Shown here one piece after another: positions 1-8,589 of a DNA stretch of 64,000 bases. Position 1 is the first letter of the stretch. The number at the start of each line of letters is the position of its first letter. The notes under the pieces were generated by a model, which saw only the letters and a program-made list of their open reading frames with translations, was not told the origin of the DNA and searched no databases. Source of the stretch: Pseudomonadota bacterium (lineage in GTDB: Bacteria; Pseudomonadota; Gammaproteobacteria; Steroidobacterales; Steroidobacteraceae); assembly GCA_018240525.1 (NCBI GenBank), contig JAFEFN010000003.1:496001-560000 (forward strand), given 5' to 3'. The position numbers and the translations under genes are program-made.

Positions 1-11
1 ACACGCCATAC

Positions 12-2171
12 ATGAGAATGACATACTCACTTCTGCCGTGCCTGCTCGCGATCGCTTCGCCATGCTTCGCCGCGGGGACCGCAGACCTCGGCCGGTGGCA
101 GGAAAGAGCCAGCCACATCAGCATCAGCCGCGATGAATGGGGAATTGCACACGTCTACGGCCAGAGCGATGCCGACGCAGTCTTCGGCGCCCTCTACGCA
201 CAGGCTGAGGACGACTTTCCGCGCATCGAAAGAAATTACCTGGTCGCCCTGGGCTGGCTTGCGCAGGTCGAAGGAGAATCCGCGGTCTACCAGGACCTGC
301 GTGCGCGGCTTTTCGTCGATGTGGCGAGACTCCAGCGTGAGTACCGTCAGGGCCCGCGGTGGCTGCAGACCCTCATGACCGCCTGGGCCGACGGGCTCAA
401 CTTCTATCTCTACCGGCACCCCGAGGCCCACCCGAAGCGAATCACGCACTTCGAGCCCTGGATGGCGCTTGCGTTCACCGAGGGCAGCATCGGCGGTGAC
501 ATTGAAACGATTTCGCTGGAGAAGCTGGCGGCTTTTTACTCCGGGCAGACGGCAGGGGACGAGCCCAATAAAGTAAAACCCGGGGGCTCCAACGGGTTTG
601 CCATTGCACCCAGGTTATCTGCCTCCGGTCACGCACTCCTGTGGATCAATCCGCACACGTCTTTCTATTTCCGCTCTGAACTTCAGATGGTCAGCGGCGA
701 GGGACTGGACGTGTACGGCGCAGCTACCTGGGGACAGATGTTCATTTACCAGGGCTTCAACGAACACAACGGATGGATGCACACCTCCAATGGCGGAGAT
801 GCGATCGACGAGTACTCCGAGACCATCATTCGCAAGGCGGATGGCGTCTACTACCGCTACGGCAACCGGCTGAGGAAGCTGCGCGAACAACACATCGAGG
901 TCCCGTACCGGCGTGATGGGGCATTGCATACGCGGTCATTCACCGCCTACTTCAGCCATCACGGCCCAATCATCCGTTCGCGTGGTGAAAAATGGATCGC
1001 AATCAGGCTTTTGCAGGAGCCGGCGCTCGCCCTGCAGCAGTCCTATTTACGCACCAAGACACGAAACTTTGCCGAGTTCTACCAGACCCAGCTGCTGCGT
1101 ACCGACACATCGAACAACACGGTGTATGCCGATAGCGACGGTACGATCGCCTATTTCCACGGCAACTTCATACCGAAGCGCAATCCGCAGTTCGATTTCA
1201 CACGACCCGTGGACGGCAGCAATCCCGCCACCGAATGGCAGGGCAAGAGCGAACTGAAGGACACCATCATCATTGTCAACCCCAAGAGTGGCTGGGTGCA
1301 GAACACCAATAGCTGGCCGTTCCAGGCCGCGGGCGCCGACAGTCCCAAGCGTGACGACTACCCCGTGTATATGTGGAGCAGCGGCGAGAACCCGCGGGAC
1401 CTCCATGCGGTGGCCCTGCTAACGCCCATCCACGCGGTGACGGTTGACAGCCTGATCGCGACGGCCTACGACACTCGGCTCACGGCCTTCGATGCGCTGC
1501 TTCCCCGCCTGTTCGCGGCCTACGATCGCCTGCCACCGCAGGATCCTCTTCGCACCAGCTTGGCGCAGCCAGTGCAAATGCTGCGCGCATGGGACCGCCG
1601 CACGGCGGTGGACTCAGTGCCCACGGCCATCGCCGTTTTTTGGGCAGAAGACCTGCGGAAGGCCAGCGGCGCGGCCGCCGTGGCTGAAGACGAGCCGGTC
1701 TACCATTCCCAACTCGACCAGCTCGGTGACGAGGTGATGGTCGCTGCGCTCAACTCGGCCATCGCCCGTCTCGAGCGTGACTTCGGCAGCTGGCGTACCC
1801 CCTGGGGCGAGATCAATCGCTACCAGCGGCTCACCGGAGACGTCGTTCAGTCGTTCGATGACTCGAAGCCGAGCCTAGCGGTCGGCATGGGGCCGGCGCG
1901 CTGGGGCGCACTCGCAGCCTTTGATGCTTGGGAACCCGAGAGCACCAAGCGAATCTACGGCACCGGTGGCAACAGCTTTGCTGCGGCCGTGGAGTTCGGA
2001 CCGAGAGTGAGGGCCAAGGCCATCTTGGTCGGCGGTGAAAGCGGCAACCCTGCCTCGCCCCACTTCTCAGACCAGGCACGGCGCTACATCCGCGGAGAGT
2101 TCCGCGAGGTATGGTTTTACCCGGAAGATGTGTCAGCACACGCGCAGCGTACCTATCGGCCCGGTGAGTGA
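12..2171 (+). CDS. penicillin acylase family N-terminal nucleophile hydrolase, exported
   Basis: This 719-residue protein begins with a signal peptide (hydrophobic core at about residues 5-20, ending near CFA-AG). It matches the penicillin G / acyl-homoserine-lactone acylase family: an alpha-part with DEWGIAHVYG near residue 41, and the autoprocessing site GGSNGFAIAP at 191-200, where Ser193 would become the N-terminal nucleophile of the beta-subunit after self-cleavage. Family members hydrolyse amide bonds of acylated small molecules in the periplasm. The length is usual for the family. Another in-frame ATG lies six bases inside, and upstream sequence is cut off by the window edge, so the ribosome-binding site cannot be judged. 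It converges on a TonB-dependent receptor 37 bases away. The true substrate (beta-lactam, acyl-HSL, siderophore precursor) cannot be read from sequence. Confidence 0.9.
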   Translation: MRMTYSLLPCLLAIASPCFAAGTADLGRWQERASHISISRDEWGIAHVYGQSDADAVFGALYAQAEDDFPRIERNYLVALGWLAQVEGESAVYQDLRARLFVDVARLQREYRQGPRWLQTLMTAWADGLNFYLYRHPEAHPKRITHFEPWMALAFTEGSIGGDIETISLEKLAAFYSGQTAGDEPNKVKPGGSNGFAIAPRLSASGHALLWINPHTSFYFRSELQMVSGEGLDVYGAATWGQMFIYQGFNEHNGWMHTSNGGDAIDEYSETIIRKADGVYYRYGNRLRKLREQHIEVPYRRDGALHTRSFTAYFSHHGPIIRSRGEKWIAIRLLQEPALALQQSYLRTKTRNFAEFYQTQLLRTDTSNNTVYADSDGTIAYFHGNFIPKRNPQFDFTRPVDGSNPATEWQGKSELKDTIIIVNPKSGWVQNTNSWPFQAAGADSPKRDDYPVYMWSSGENPRDLHAVALLTPIHAVTVDSLIATAYDTRLTAFDALLPRLFAAYDRLPPQDPLRTSLAQPVQMLRAWDRRTAVDSVPTAIAVFWAEDLRKASGAAAVAEDEPVYHSQLDQLGDEVMVAALNSAIARLERDFGSWRTPWGEINRYQRLTGDVVQSFDDSKPSLAVGMGPARWGALAAFDAWEPESTKRIYGTGGNSFAAAVEFGPRVRAKAILVGGESGNPASPHFSDQARRYIRGEFREVWFYPEDVSAHAQRTYRPGE

Positions 2172-2208
2172 CCGGGAAGATCCGCGGGCGCGTCTGTACA
2201 GCTCCGGG

Positions 2209-4134
2209 CTACTGGTCCGTCGCCAGCGTCAGCATAAATCTTCTGCCCTGTTCCGGTAGCACAACCTCCAGGTCCGAGATGTGCAGTCCTCGGGCATCGT
2301 CGAGGTTGTAGCCATCCAGCCTCAGGCTCCAGGGTTTGCCATGCATCGTCCAGCGATAGCGAACTCCGGCAGCCAGAGTGTCGAGCGGCGCAAGATAGAT
2401 GGCATTGTCGGTAGTCGCCACACGCGAAGAGAGGTGGTTCCATTGCATATCAGCGCCCCAAGGGCCCCATTGCGGCGGCGCATAGTCGAGATTCACGGTC
2501 AGAGTCAGCGGTACCGGCCCGAGCGGCACATCTCCGGTGGCGCCGGGCTCCCGCAGGATGCGCTCGACGCGGGGCTGCAGCAGCACACCGCCGAGCAGTA
2601 TCGTGAGGCCATTGTCGTTGTACGACAGCGAAGTCTCGAGACCGCGGTACTGCAGCTGCCCGAGCTGGGTGTAGATGTTGTCGATCCCGGTGTTGAAGTA
2701 GGGTTTGTGGATCTCAAAAGCACCGAAGATCAGCTGCAACCGGTCAAAGGGGGCATAGCGGAGCCCTCCGTCAATCTGCCAGGTTCTGGTGGCGGGCGGC
2801 GGCTCGTTACGGTTGTCTGCTGACACCGGTGCCACGGCTGAGTCTTCCAGTCCCTGAACGTAGCTGCCGTAGAAGATGAGACGGGCGCCTGCATTGAGCG
2901 CCAGCCGGGCATTGACGAGCCAAGGGCTCGCGGTATCGCTGTCGGTCACGCCCGAAGGCATTGTCACCGTGCGGTGATAGTGATCGTTCAGCACACCGAC
3001 TGCGAACGAGCCTACCCCCTGCCAGTGCTCCTCGAAAGTGACGCCCAAGTCCAGTTGGCGAGTCGAGTCATGATTGGCCGGCGTGAATACCACGTCAGGC
3101 GGTGGATACTGGACCTTACTCGTGAACGGGATGACCACCGGCGGCGACAGCGAATCGCCGCCGAATTCCCGCTCAACCGCACGGCCCCGTACCGAAAACT
3201 GCACCCGCTGCTGGTGCATTCCGTGGGTGAACAGGCGAGCCAGGCGCAACTCTCCCGAAGTCGACCGGTTGTTCACCGGCGGCGCTACATCCATCACAGC
3301 CTCGGCATAACCCTGGGGCAGCAGCGTCATGTAGGGGTCGTAGCCAAGTGGATCGTGCTCGCTGGAATGGAAGACGCCGGCGGCAAGGGTCCAATGGTCC
3401 CACAGCGCAGTTCTTGCAATGATGCCGAAGTTGACCTGGTTCCAGGCCCAGGTCGTCCAGTCCTGTACCCCTAGGTCGTGCGTGCGAAAGTCCGGAAGCG
3501 GGATCGTCCCGTCGGTGTACACCACCGGCAGGATGCGACGGGCCGCGCCCCCGGTGTATGACCAGAACGGGATGATCTCAGTGCCGGGGACCGGCTGCCA
3601 GCGCAGCGTGCTACCGAGGACCGTGGTGTGGGACTCGCGGGTCAGATCTTGCGCGTAGTTCTGGTGGTAGCCCGCGCACACATCGGCCGAGAACTTGTCC
3701 TGTAACAGCGGCAGCTGCGCCTCGAGGTCGGCCGTCGAAGCATCGAACGGCCCGCGCGTTACCAACGCGCTGAGCAGCGTTCTGTTACCCGGTTTCCGCA
3801 GGCTAAAGTCGGCAATGCCGGTCGGGGCCGGGAAGGTATAGGACTGCGCGGCGATGCCAACCCGCATGGTCGCTTCGCTCGCCATGCAACTGTTGATCTC
3901 AAAAGTCTGCTGGTCAAAGTACAGCCCCTCGATGCGCACGTTCCCGGCCTGGTGGGGGTTGAATCCCCGCGCGCTCTCCGGCGAGTACAGGCCGACGGTC
4001 TGGGTGCCAACGGTGGTGCCGAAGGCATCCTGCGCGGCCGTGACCGCATTCTCATCGGCGCGCTGCGCTACCACGACGCCCGGCAGGGCAAGGCAAGCCG
4101 CCAGCAAGCCCAGAAGTGCTCTTGGGCTTACCAA
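2209..4134 (-). CDS. TonB-dependent outer-membrane receptor
   Basis: A 641-residue outer-membrane receptor with an N-terminal signal peptide (MVSPRALLGLLAACLALPGVVVAQ-type, cleavage near AQ). The plug is recognisable from the ARGFNPHQAGNVRIEGLYF segment near residues 55-75, typical of siderophore-type TonB receptors, and the rest is a beta-barrel rich in alternating aromatic strands ending in a short LTLATDQ strand. The plug looks short and I see no clear TonB box between the signal peptide and the plug. It would import a chelate or other large ligand with energy from TonB. It is convergent with the acylase gene, so the two may handle one substrate, but they are not an operon. Confidence 0.85.
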   Translation of the reverse strand: MVSPRALLGLLAACLALPGVVVAQRADENAVTAAQDAFGTTVGTQTVGLYSPESARGFNPHQAGNVRIEGLYFDQQTFEINSCMASEATMRVGIAAQSYTFPAPTGIADFSLRKPGNRTLLSALVTRGPFDASTADLEAQLPLLQDKFSADVCAGYHQNYAQDLTRESHTTVLGSTLRWQPVPGTEIIPFWSYTGGAARRILPVVYTDGTIPLPDFRTHDLGVQDWTTWAWNQVNFGIIARTALWDHWTLAAGVFHSSEHDPLGYDPYMTLLPQGYAEAVMDVAPPVNNRSTSGELRLARLFTHGMHQQRVQFSVRGRAVEREFGGDSLSPPVVIPFTSKVQYPPPDVVFTPANHDSTRQLDLGVTFEEHWQGVGSFAVGVLNDHYHRTVTMPSGVTDSDTASPWLVNARLALNAGARLIFYGSYVQGLEDSAVAPVSADNRNEPPPATRTWQIDGGLRYAPFDRLQLIFGAFEIHKPYFNTGIDNIYTQLGQLQYRGLETSLSYNDNGLTILLGGVLLQPRVERILREPGATGDVPLGPVPLTLTVNLDYAPPQWGPWGADMQWNHLSSRVATTDNAIYLAPLDTLAAGVRYRWTMHGKPWSLRLDGYNLDDARGLHISDLEVVLPEQGRRFMLTLATDQ

Positions 4135-4209
4135 GTGTGCCCGGTCCCGATGTTTTCCCTCAAAACGTCAAGCCCTCCCTGCGGAATCTAAGCATGGAGT
4201 GGCCTGACA

Positions 4210-4671
4210 ATGCATCACGCTTATACGTGGCCAGCCTACGGCAAGGGCCGGTTGGCACGGGTTCTGCGGCGAGACGACGAATCATTGCGCTACTACGCGG
4301 CCGTACTCGAGCGCGACCCCATAAATCCCTTCGTTCTGACCGGATACTCCACTTCGCTGATCGCGGCCGGGCGCACCGCGCAGACGGTCGAAACCGCCCG
4401 GAACGTGCCCCAGCTCAGTTCCAACATCGAACAGGGTCATTGGTATTTGGCTTATGCCCTTCTCAGAGACAAGCTGAACGAGACCGCGGATGAGATCACG
4501 CTCGAACCGGCCGCATCGCTGCGTCACTCCTGTGAGGCACTGATTGTGCAGGCGCGGAATGAACGGAAAGCCGTGGATGCCTCCCTTCGCGAGCTGCTAC
4601 GGGAAGCGGTCGCTGCTGAACCGCCAAAGTTCGGCCGCGCGGTTCAGAACTTTTTGCCGATGCCCACGTAG
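4210..4671 (+). pseudogene. C-terminal fragment of a TPR protein, probable gene remnant
   Basis: A 153-residue reading frame whose sequence reads like the last TPR repeats of a winged-helix/adenylate-cyclase-type TPR protein (segments such as YYAAVLERDPINPF and AALLRD/ALIVQARNERKAVDASL fall in TPR register). Nothing resembling the N-terminal domain of such proteins lies upstream; only 75 bases separate it from the receptor start. There is no convincing ribosome-binding site. Its 3' end overlaps the end of the convergent PAP2 gene by 28 bases. I read it as a decayed remnant, but a small expressed TPR protein cannot be excluded. Confidence 0.4.
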
Positions 4672-5282
4672 ATCGAGTGCGGCATGATGCGCAGTACGTA
4701 CGGCGTGTCCGGGTTTCGGTGCATCCACCAGCCGCAGGTCGTGCCAAGGGCGAACCCTGCGATGACGTCAGTCTGCCAGTGCGCCTGGACCTTCATACGG
4801 GCAATGCTGTCATAGACTGGCAGAAGCTCCAGTGCATAAACCGCTGGATGTTCACGGCCGTATTCGAGCACCACGGGCGTGATGATCGAACTTACCGTGG
4901 TGACCTCGCCGCTTGGGAAGCTCTCGTTCCCGTGACCCTTGAACCACAGATTCGGGTCACCGCCGCTATCTATGGGCCGCACGCGCGAAAACGTGTACTT
5001 CAGTGCAGTCGACAAGATAGCGCTGGAGACAGTCGAGTCCACCGACTGCCAGAGCGTTCTTCCCCAACGCGTCTCGCCGCCTTCCCAGACGGCGCCTATG
5101 ACTTCGCCACCCACAAGGCCATAGATCAATGCCTGCTGGTAGTGACGGTTCCAGATACCGCTGTCATCGTATGGCAGCACGTGATCGATTCCCGCACGGG
5201 TGACCACCGGCGCCCCCATTCCCAGGATCAGGAGTGCCAGGCCAGACGCGTGCCCAGACTTCATACACTGCCGCTGAAGCAT
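4644..5282 (-). CDS. PAP2-superfamily membrane/periplasmic phosphatase-like protein with altered motif 2
   Basis: A 212-residue protein starting at an ATG preceded by GAGGGTGG; an alternative ATG lies at 5264 and a GTG at 5291. The N-terminus (MKSGHASGLALLILGMGAPV) is a signal peptide or membrane anchor. The three phosphatase motifs of the PAP2 family are present in order: KYTFSRVRP (K-x6-RP), SFPSGE, and ARMKVQAHWQTD (R-x5-H-x3-D). The second motif normally reads PSGH; here the histidine is Glu. In the family that His helps protonate the leaving group, while the motif 3 His is the nucleophile, which is kept. PAP2 enzymes dephosphorylate lipid phosphates or polyprenyl pyrophosphates. Function is plausible but altered chemistry should be considered. 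Confidence 0.8.
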   Translation of the reverse strand: MLQRQCMKSGHASGLALLILGMGAPVVTRAGIDHVLPYDDSGIWNRHYQQALIYGLVGGEVIGAVWEGGETRWGRTLWQSVDSTVSSAILSTALKYTFSRVRPIDSGGDPNLWFKGHGNESFPSGEVTTVSSIITPVVLEYGREHPAVYALELLPVYDSIARMKVQAHWQTDVIAGFALGTTCGWWMHRNPDTPYVLRIMPHSIYVGIGKKF

Positions 5283-5526
5283 TGCCGCCACCCTCAGACT
5301 GATTCGAATTCAGGAATTAGCTTGGTGGTACAAAGTTAGCGCATCGTTAGTGCGGCCACAAAATAATGCCTCGAGGCCGCAGTCGCCCCTTGCGACCGTT
5401 GAAGATACAAAGACTTGAGCCGCACAGGGGAGCGTTGGCCGTAGCGCCGTTCGGGTCAGCCAGCGTCCCGCAGGTCTCGCATCGTGGGTAGAATTGCCGC
5501 CATCTGCTCGCGCTGCTCTGTCCGAG

Positions 5527-5964
5527 CTACTTGCCACTGACGGACAGTTCCACCGGCACGTTGCCACGAGTCGCATGGGAGTACGGACACACCTTCTCGT
5601 GCGCTTCACGGGCCAGAGACTCCAGATCCGCCTGTGGCAGACTCTCGTCGACCACGCTCAGCTTGACGGCAAGTCCAAATCCACCGCCGTCCCGCGGACC
5701 AATCGAAACGCTGCAGGTCACAGCTGCACCCTTGGCGTTGCGCTTACGCTGGGTCGCGACGAAATCAAGTGCGCTGCCAAAGCAGGCGGCATACCCGGCC
5801 GCGAACAGATGCTCCGGCGTGGTAGTGTCTGGCTTGCCCGGCCCCCCCAACGCTTTGGGCACCGATAGTTCCACGCTCACTGAGTTGTCTGCGGCCTGCG
5901 CATGGCCGTTGCGTCCCCCAGTAGCGGTCGCAACTGCGGTGAATAGAGGCTTGATCTTGTCCAT
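5527..5964 (-). CDS. ohr: organic hydroperoxide resistance protein (Ohr subfamily of OsmC)
   Basis: A 145-residue Ohr enzyme, which reduces organic hydroperoxides in the cytoplasm using a redox-active cysteine pair and a lipoylated reductant. Both catalytic segments are intact: AGYAACFGSAL near residues 55-65 and KVCPYSHATRGNV near 122-134. The ATG at 5964 is chosen over an upstream TTG because GGAG lies seven bases before it. Length is normal for the family. No OhrR-type regulator gene is adjacent; neighbours are unrelated. Confidence 0.93.
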   Translation of the reverse strand: MDKIKPLFTAVATATGGRNGHAQAADNSVSVELSVPKALGGPGKPDTTTPEHLFAAGYAACFGSALDFVATQRKRNAKGAAVTCSVSIGPRDGGGFGLAVKLSVVDESLPQADLESLAREAHEKVCPYSHATRGNVPVELSVSGK

Positions 5965-6085
5965 CTGCAACTCCGGGTCTGCCGGGCCGACATCTTAGGG
6001 CACGGACCTCGGTCGTGGAATTCGAATCTATCTATAGCGGCAATTGCCTGCGTATATGGCAGGGACTCGCAGACAGCGCCGTGAC

Positions 6086-6719
6086 CTACTCCGCCTTGTT
6101 CATTTCGGCAGCAATCTTGTCACTTTTCTCTATGAACCTCTTGTAAGCAGGACGCTGCCGCAGTCGCCTTGTGTACTCCTGTAACGCCGGACGCGTTTCG
6201 AGCGCGTTGGTCATCATACCGAAGTCGATCTGGGAACCGATGTAGACATCCGCACCACTGAAGCGCTCACCGAGGATGTAGGGCCCGGGCCTCAGGGCCG
6301 TCTCGAGCGTAGCCAACATGTCTTCGTAAGAGCCGTAGCTCAGCGCCATGGGTCGCGATACCGCGGACGCTCGAGCATGCGGTCGATTACGGCAGGTTCA
6401 ACGCAGCAGGCGCCGAAGAACATCCAGCGGTAATAAGAGCCGCGCGCCGTGCTGCTCGTAGATGGTGCCAGGCCAGCCGCCGCAAAGGCGTCGGCGAGGT
6501 ACGCACAAATTTCGCCACACTCAGTCACCACCGTTCCGCGATGCAAGATGGCCGGTACTTTCCCCATCGGATTGATGGCTAGATACACAGCCCTCTTCTG
6601 ATCCGAAGTGGCCAAGTTCACGAGCTCGTACTGGTACGGCTCACCAACTTCCTCGAGCATCCAGTGGACGATGCGCCCCGAGACATCGGACTACTGTAGA
6701 AGATGACTTCATCGCTCAT
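6086..6719 (-). pseudogene. glutathione S-transferase gene broken by two single-base losses
   Basis: The gene starts at an ATG (6719) with a perfect GGAGGA site upstream and reads MSDEVIFYSSPMSRG, then shifts frame. RIVHWMLEEVGEPYQYE continues in the second frame (thioredoxin-like GST N-domain, with NPMGKVPAIL), and a second shift after RYRDP leads to MALSYGSYEDMLATLE and the helical C-domain (GERFSGADVYIGSQ) to the stop. Restoring one G in the run near 6676 and one C in the run near 6345 gives a single 211-codon frame, a normal GST length. Both lesions sit in G/C homopolymers, so they may be sequencing errors rather than mutations. In the cell an intact product would conjugate or reduce electrophiles with glutathione. 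Confidence 0.8.
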
Positions 6720-6867
6720 GGCTCGTCCTCCGCACCCGTCATTCTAGAGGCAGCGCGCCATGCTGAGGCCGGCAGCCATGCACGCTACCACCGCCCGCCG
6801 TGCACCTTTGGCCGGGCCGCCATCGCTGGTGCCGGGCTATCTCTCCCGATTCTTACCATTGTGACCC

Positions 6868-7512
6868 TCAGGCGAGCAGCCCGGCAGTCACATTGATCGC
6901 GAACCCGAGGATGGATACGTTGAAAAGCACCGATATCATGCTGTGCGCAACCACTGCGCGACGGATGCTGACACCCTGCGTCGAAACGTCCGCCGTCTGG
7001 CAGGCGGCTGCGATGGTGAATGAGAAGTACACGAAGTCCCAGAACACCGGCTCTTCGGTCCCGGGAAACGCCAGGGGGCGCCGGTTCTTGGGCGTGCTGT
7101 AGAACATGTCCGCGTAGTGCAGCGCATAGAAGGTCGGAACCAGCAGCCAGGAGTCGGCGATCGTCAGGGTCGCCAGAATGACGTGCGCTGCCTTTTCAGT
7201 CCCATGCACCCCTTTGAGCGTCGTCAGGAAGGCCACGATCGCAGCCACGCTGAGGATGGCGGAGATCACGACCACCACGAGTATCACCGGGCCGCTCGGA
7301 TCCTCTTCCTGGTAGCGCTCACGTAGCTGCGTGGAATTCAACCGCGGCACCAGCACGAACGTCACCACCAGAATCAGGATGGCAAAAACGTTCCACGCCA
7401 CGAGCGTGCGCGTCAACGCCACCCATGCCGTCGGCAACAGTGCGTAGGTCATTAGACCCAAGAGCGTGGCTACCCACAGCTTCCAGTGATTGACGAGGAA
7501 CTTCTTCAGCAC
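6868..7512 (-). CDS. DUF1345 family integral membrane protein
   Basis: About 214 residues from the GTG at 7512; a longer start at 7617 would add 35 residues that overlap the upstream gene and do not look like the family. It has four or more hydrophobic segments (WVATLLGLMTYALL, NVFAILILVVTFVLV, VILVVVVISAILSVAAIVAFL, SVLFNVSILGFAINVTAGLL) and the DUF1345 signature DFVYFSFTIAAACQTADV followed by a late FNVSIL segment. Function of the family is not established. It lies directly downstream of the PlsC-like gene on the same strand and is probably cotranscribed with it. Confidence 0.78.
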   Translation of the reverse strand: MLKKFLVNHWKLWVATLLGLMTYALLPTAWVALTRTLVAWNVFAILILVVTFVLVPRLNSTQLRERYQEEDPSGPVILVVVVISAILSVAAIVAFLTTLKGVHGTEKAAHVILATLTIADSWLLVPTFYALHYADMFYSTPKNRRPLAFPGTEEPVFWDFVYFSFTIAAACQTADVSTQGVSIRRAVVAHSMISVLFNVSILGFAINVTAGLLA

Positions 7513-7588
7513 GGTGCGAACCGTCCTGCGATGCGCCAGCGACGAGCTGGTTGAAGCGCCATGGTAGCGCAGCCGGGGCAGGCTGCAA

Positions 7589-8248
7589 TCAGTCGCGCAA
7601 GCGAATGTCACCTGCATTTACAGGAACCCGCCCACGCTTGTTCTTGTAGAAGGACCTGATGCGCTCGAAATCCGACTCGACATCGCCCGTGAGCGTCAGA
7701 TAAGTATCGATGCCGACGGTGCGCGTTGCATAGTCGATGTACCCGAGACCTACTGGCAGCTTACCAGCCAATGCAATGTGGTAGAAGCCGGACTTCCAGT
7801 AGTCGGTGCGCGCGCGGGTGCCCTCGGGCGTCACTGCGAGCCACATGACTTCGTGCCGATCGAATTCGGCGAGCAGAGCCTCGACGAAACCCGAGCGCTG
7901 ATTGCGGGTAATGGGGATTCCACCGAGCGCAATCAGCAGTCGCCGCACGGGAAAGCGGAACAGCGTGTGCTTTCCCATCCAACGTGCCGGAAGTGCGACT
8001 GCGATCTTGAAGAACAGCCCAATGAAGAAGTCCAGGTTCGAGGTGTGCGGATAGACGATGACGATTCCCTTGGGCCCTGGCAGCGGTGTCATCACGCCGC
8101 GCCAGCCGATGAGCCGCAGCAATCCTCCGCCGACACAGCGGCGCCACAGTGCCGGCGCTGCGTTGATCTGCGGCCGTGCGCGCGTCACGGCGCGCACCCT
8201 CCGCGGGCCGGCGTCGCGGGTGAGTCCGGGGAAATGAGGGCGGCACAC
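7589..8248 (-). CDS. PlsC-like 1-acyl-glycerol-phosphate acyltransferase family protein
   Basis: A membrane-associated acyltransferase of about 219 residues. The catalytic HX4D motif appears as PHTSNLDF, and the acyl-acceptor binding motif as VTPEGTRAR followed by WKSGFYHIA. An intermediate GGIPITRN segment matches motif II of the family. Such enzymes transfer acyl groups from acyl-CoA or acyl-ACP to a glycerolipid or other hydroxyl acceptor at the inner membrane. The annotated start is a GTG; internal GTGs at 8197 and 8188 are also possible because the first 18 residues are Arg/Pro-rich and poorly conserved in style. Confidence 0.85.
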   Translation of the reverse strand: MCRPHFPGLTRDAGPRRVRAVTRARPQINAAPALWRRCVGGGLLRLIGWRGVMTPLPGPKGIVIVYPHTSNLDFFIGLFFKIAVALPARWMGKHTLFRFPVRRLLIALGGIPITRNQRSGFVEALLAEFDRHEVMWLAVTPEGTRARTDYWKSGFYHIALAGKLPVGLGYIDYATRTVGIDTYLTLTGDVESDFERIRSFYKNKRGRVPVNAGDIRLRD

Positions 8249-8589
8249 TGCATCGCGGCATGTCGCGTGCGATCACGGCGCTTCATGTTGGTATTGATGG
8301 CATCCGCCTGAGTGGCACGCAGGAATACCACACTCCTCTGTTCTCACAAAGGCTATGCCTCAGGTCGCGTCGGAGACCGCTTCCAGAGAGGGCTGGTGGT
8401 GGCCGGTGAGTGGCCGCCGAGCAACCGGATTGCAGGCCGTCCATATCCCCTCGCCTCGTAGGCATGCAGCTGACATAAGTCTGCGTCGGCGTGGTCTTCC
8501 AGGCACGAGCGCTGCGATGCTGTAAGGGATCCTGTAAGATGCGCGCACGGGCCTCGGGTCCGCAGGACTCCTTGATTCCATAAGAACAA
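8249..8589. other. intergenic region between divergent PlsC-like and multicopper oxidase genes
   Basis: No convincing gene: the short reading frames here have neither ribosome-binding sites nor protein-like composition. It must hold the promoters of two divergent units. A short direct repeat CTGTAAG occurs twice near 8521-8540. I see no clear -35/-10 pair and no inverted repeat of useful length. Confidence 0.5.
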
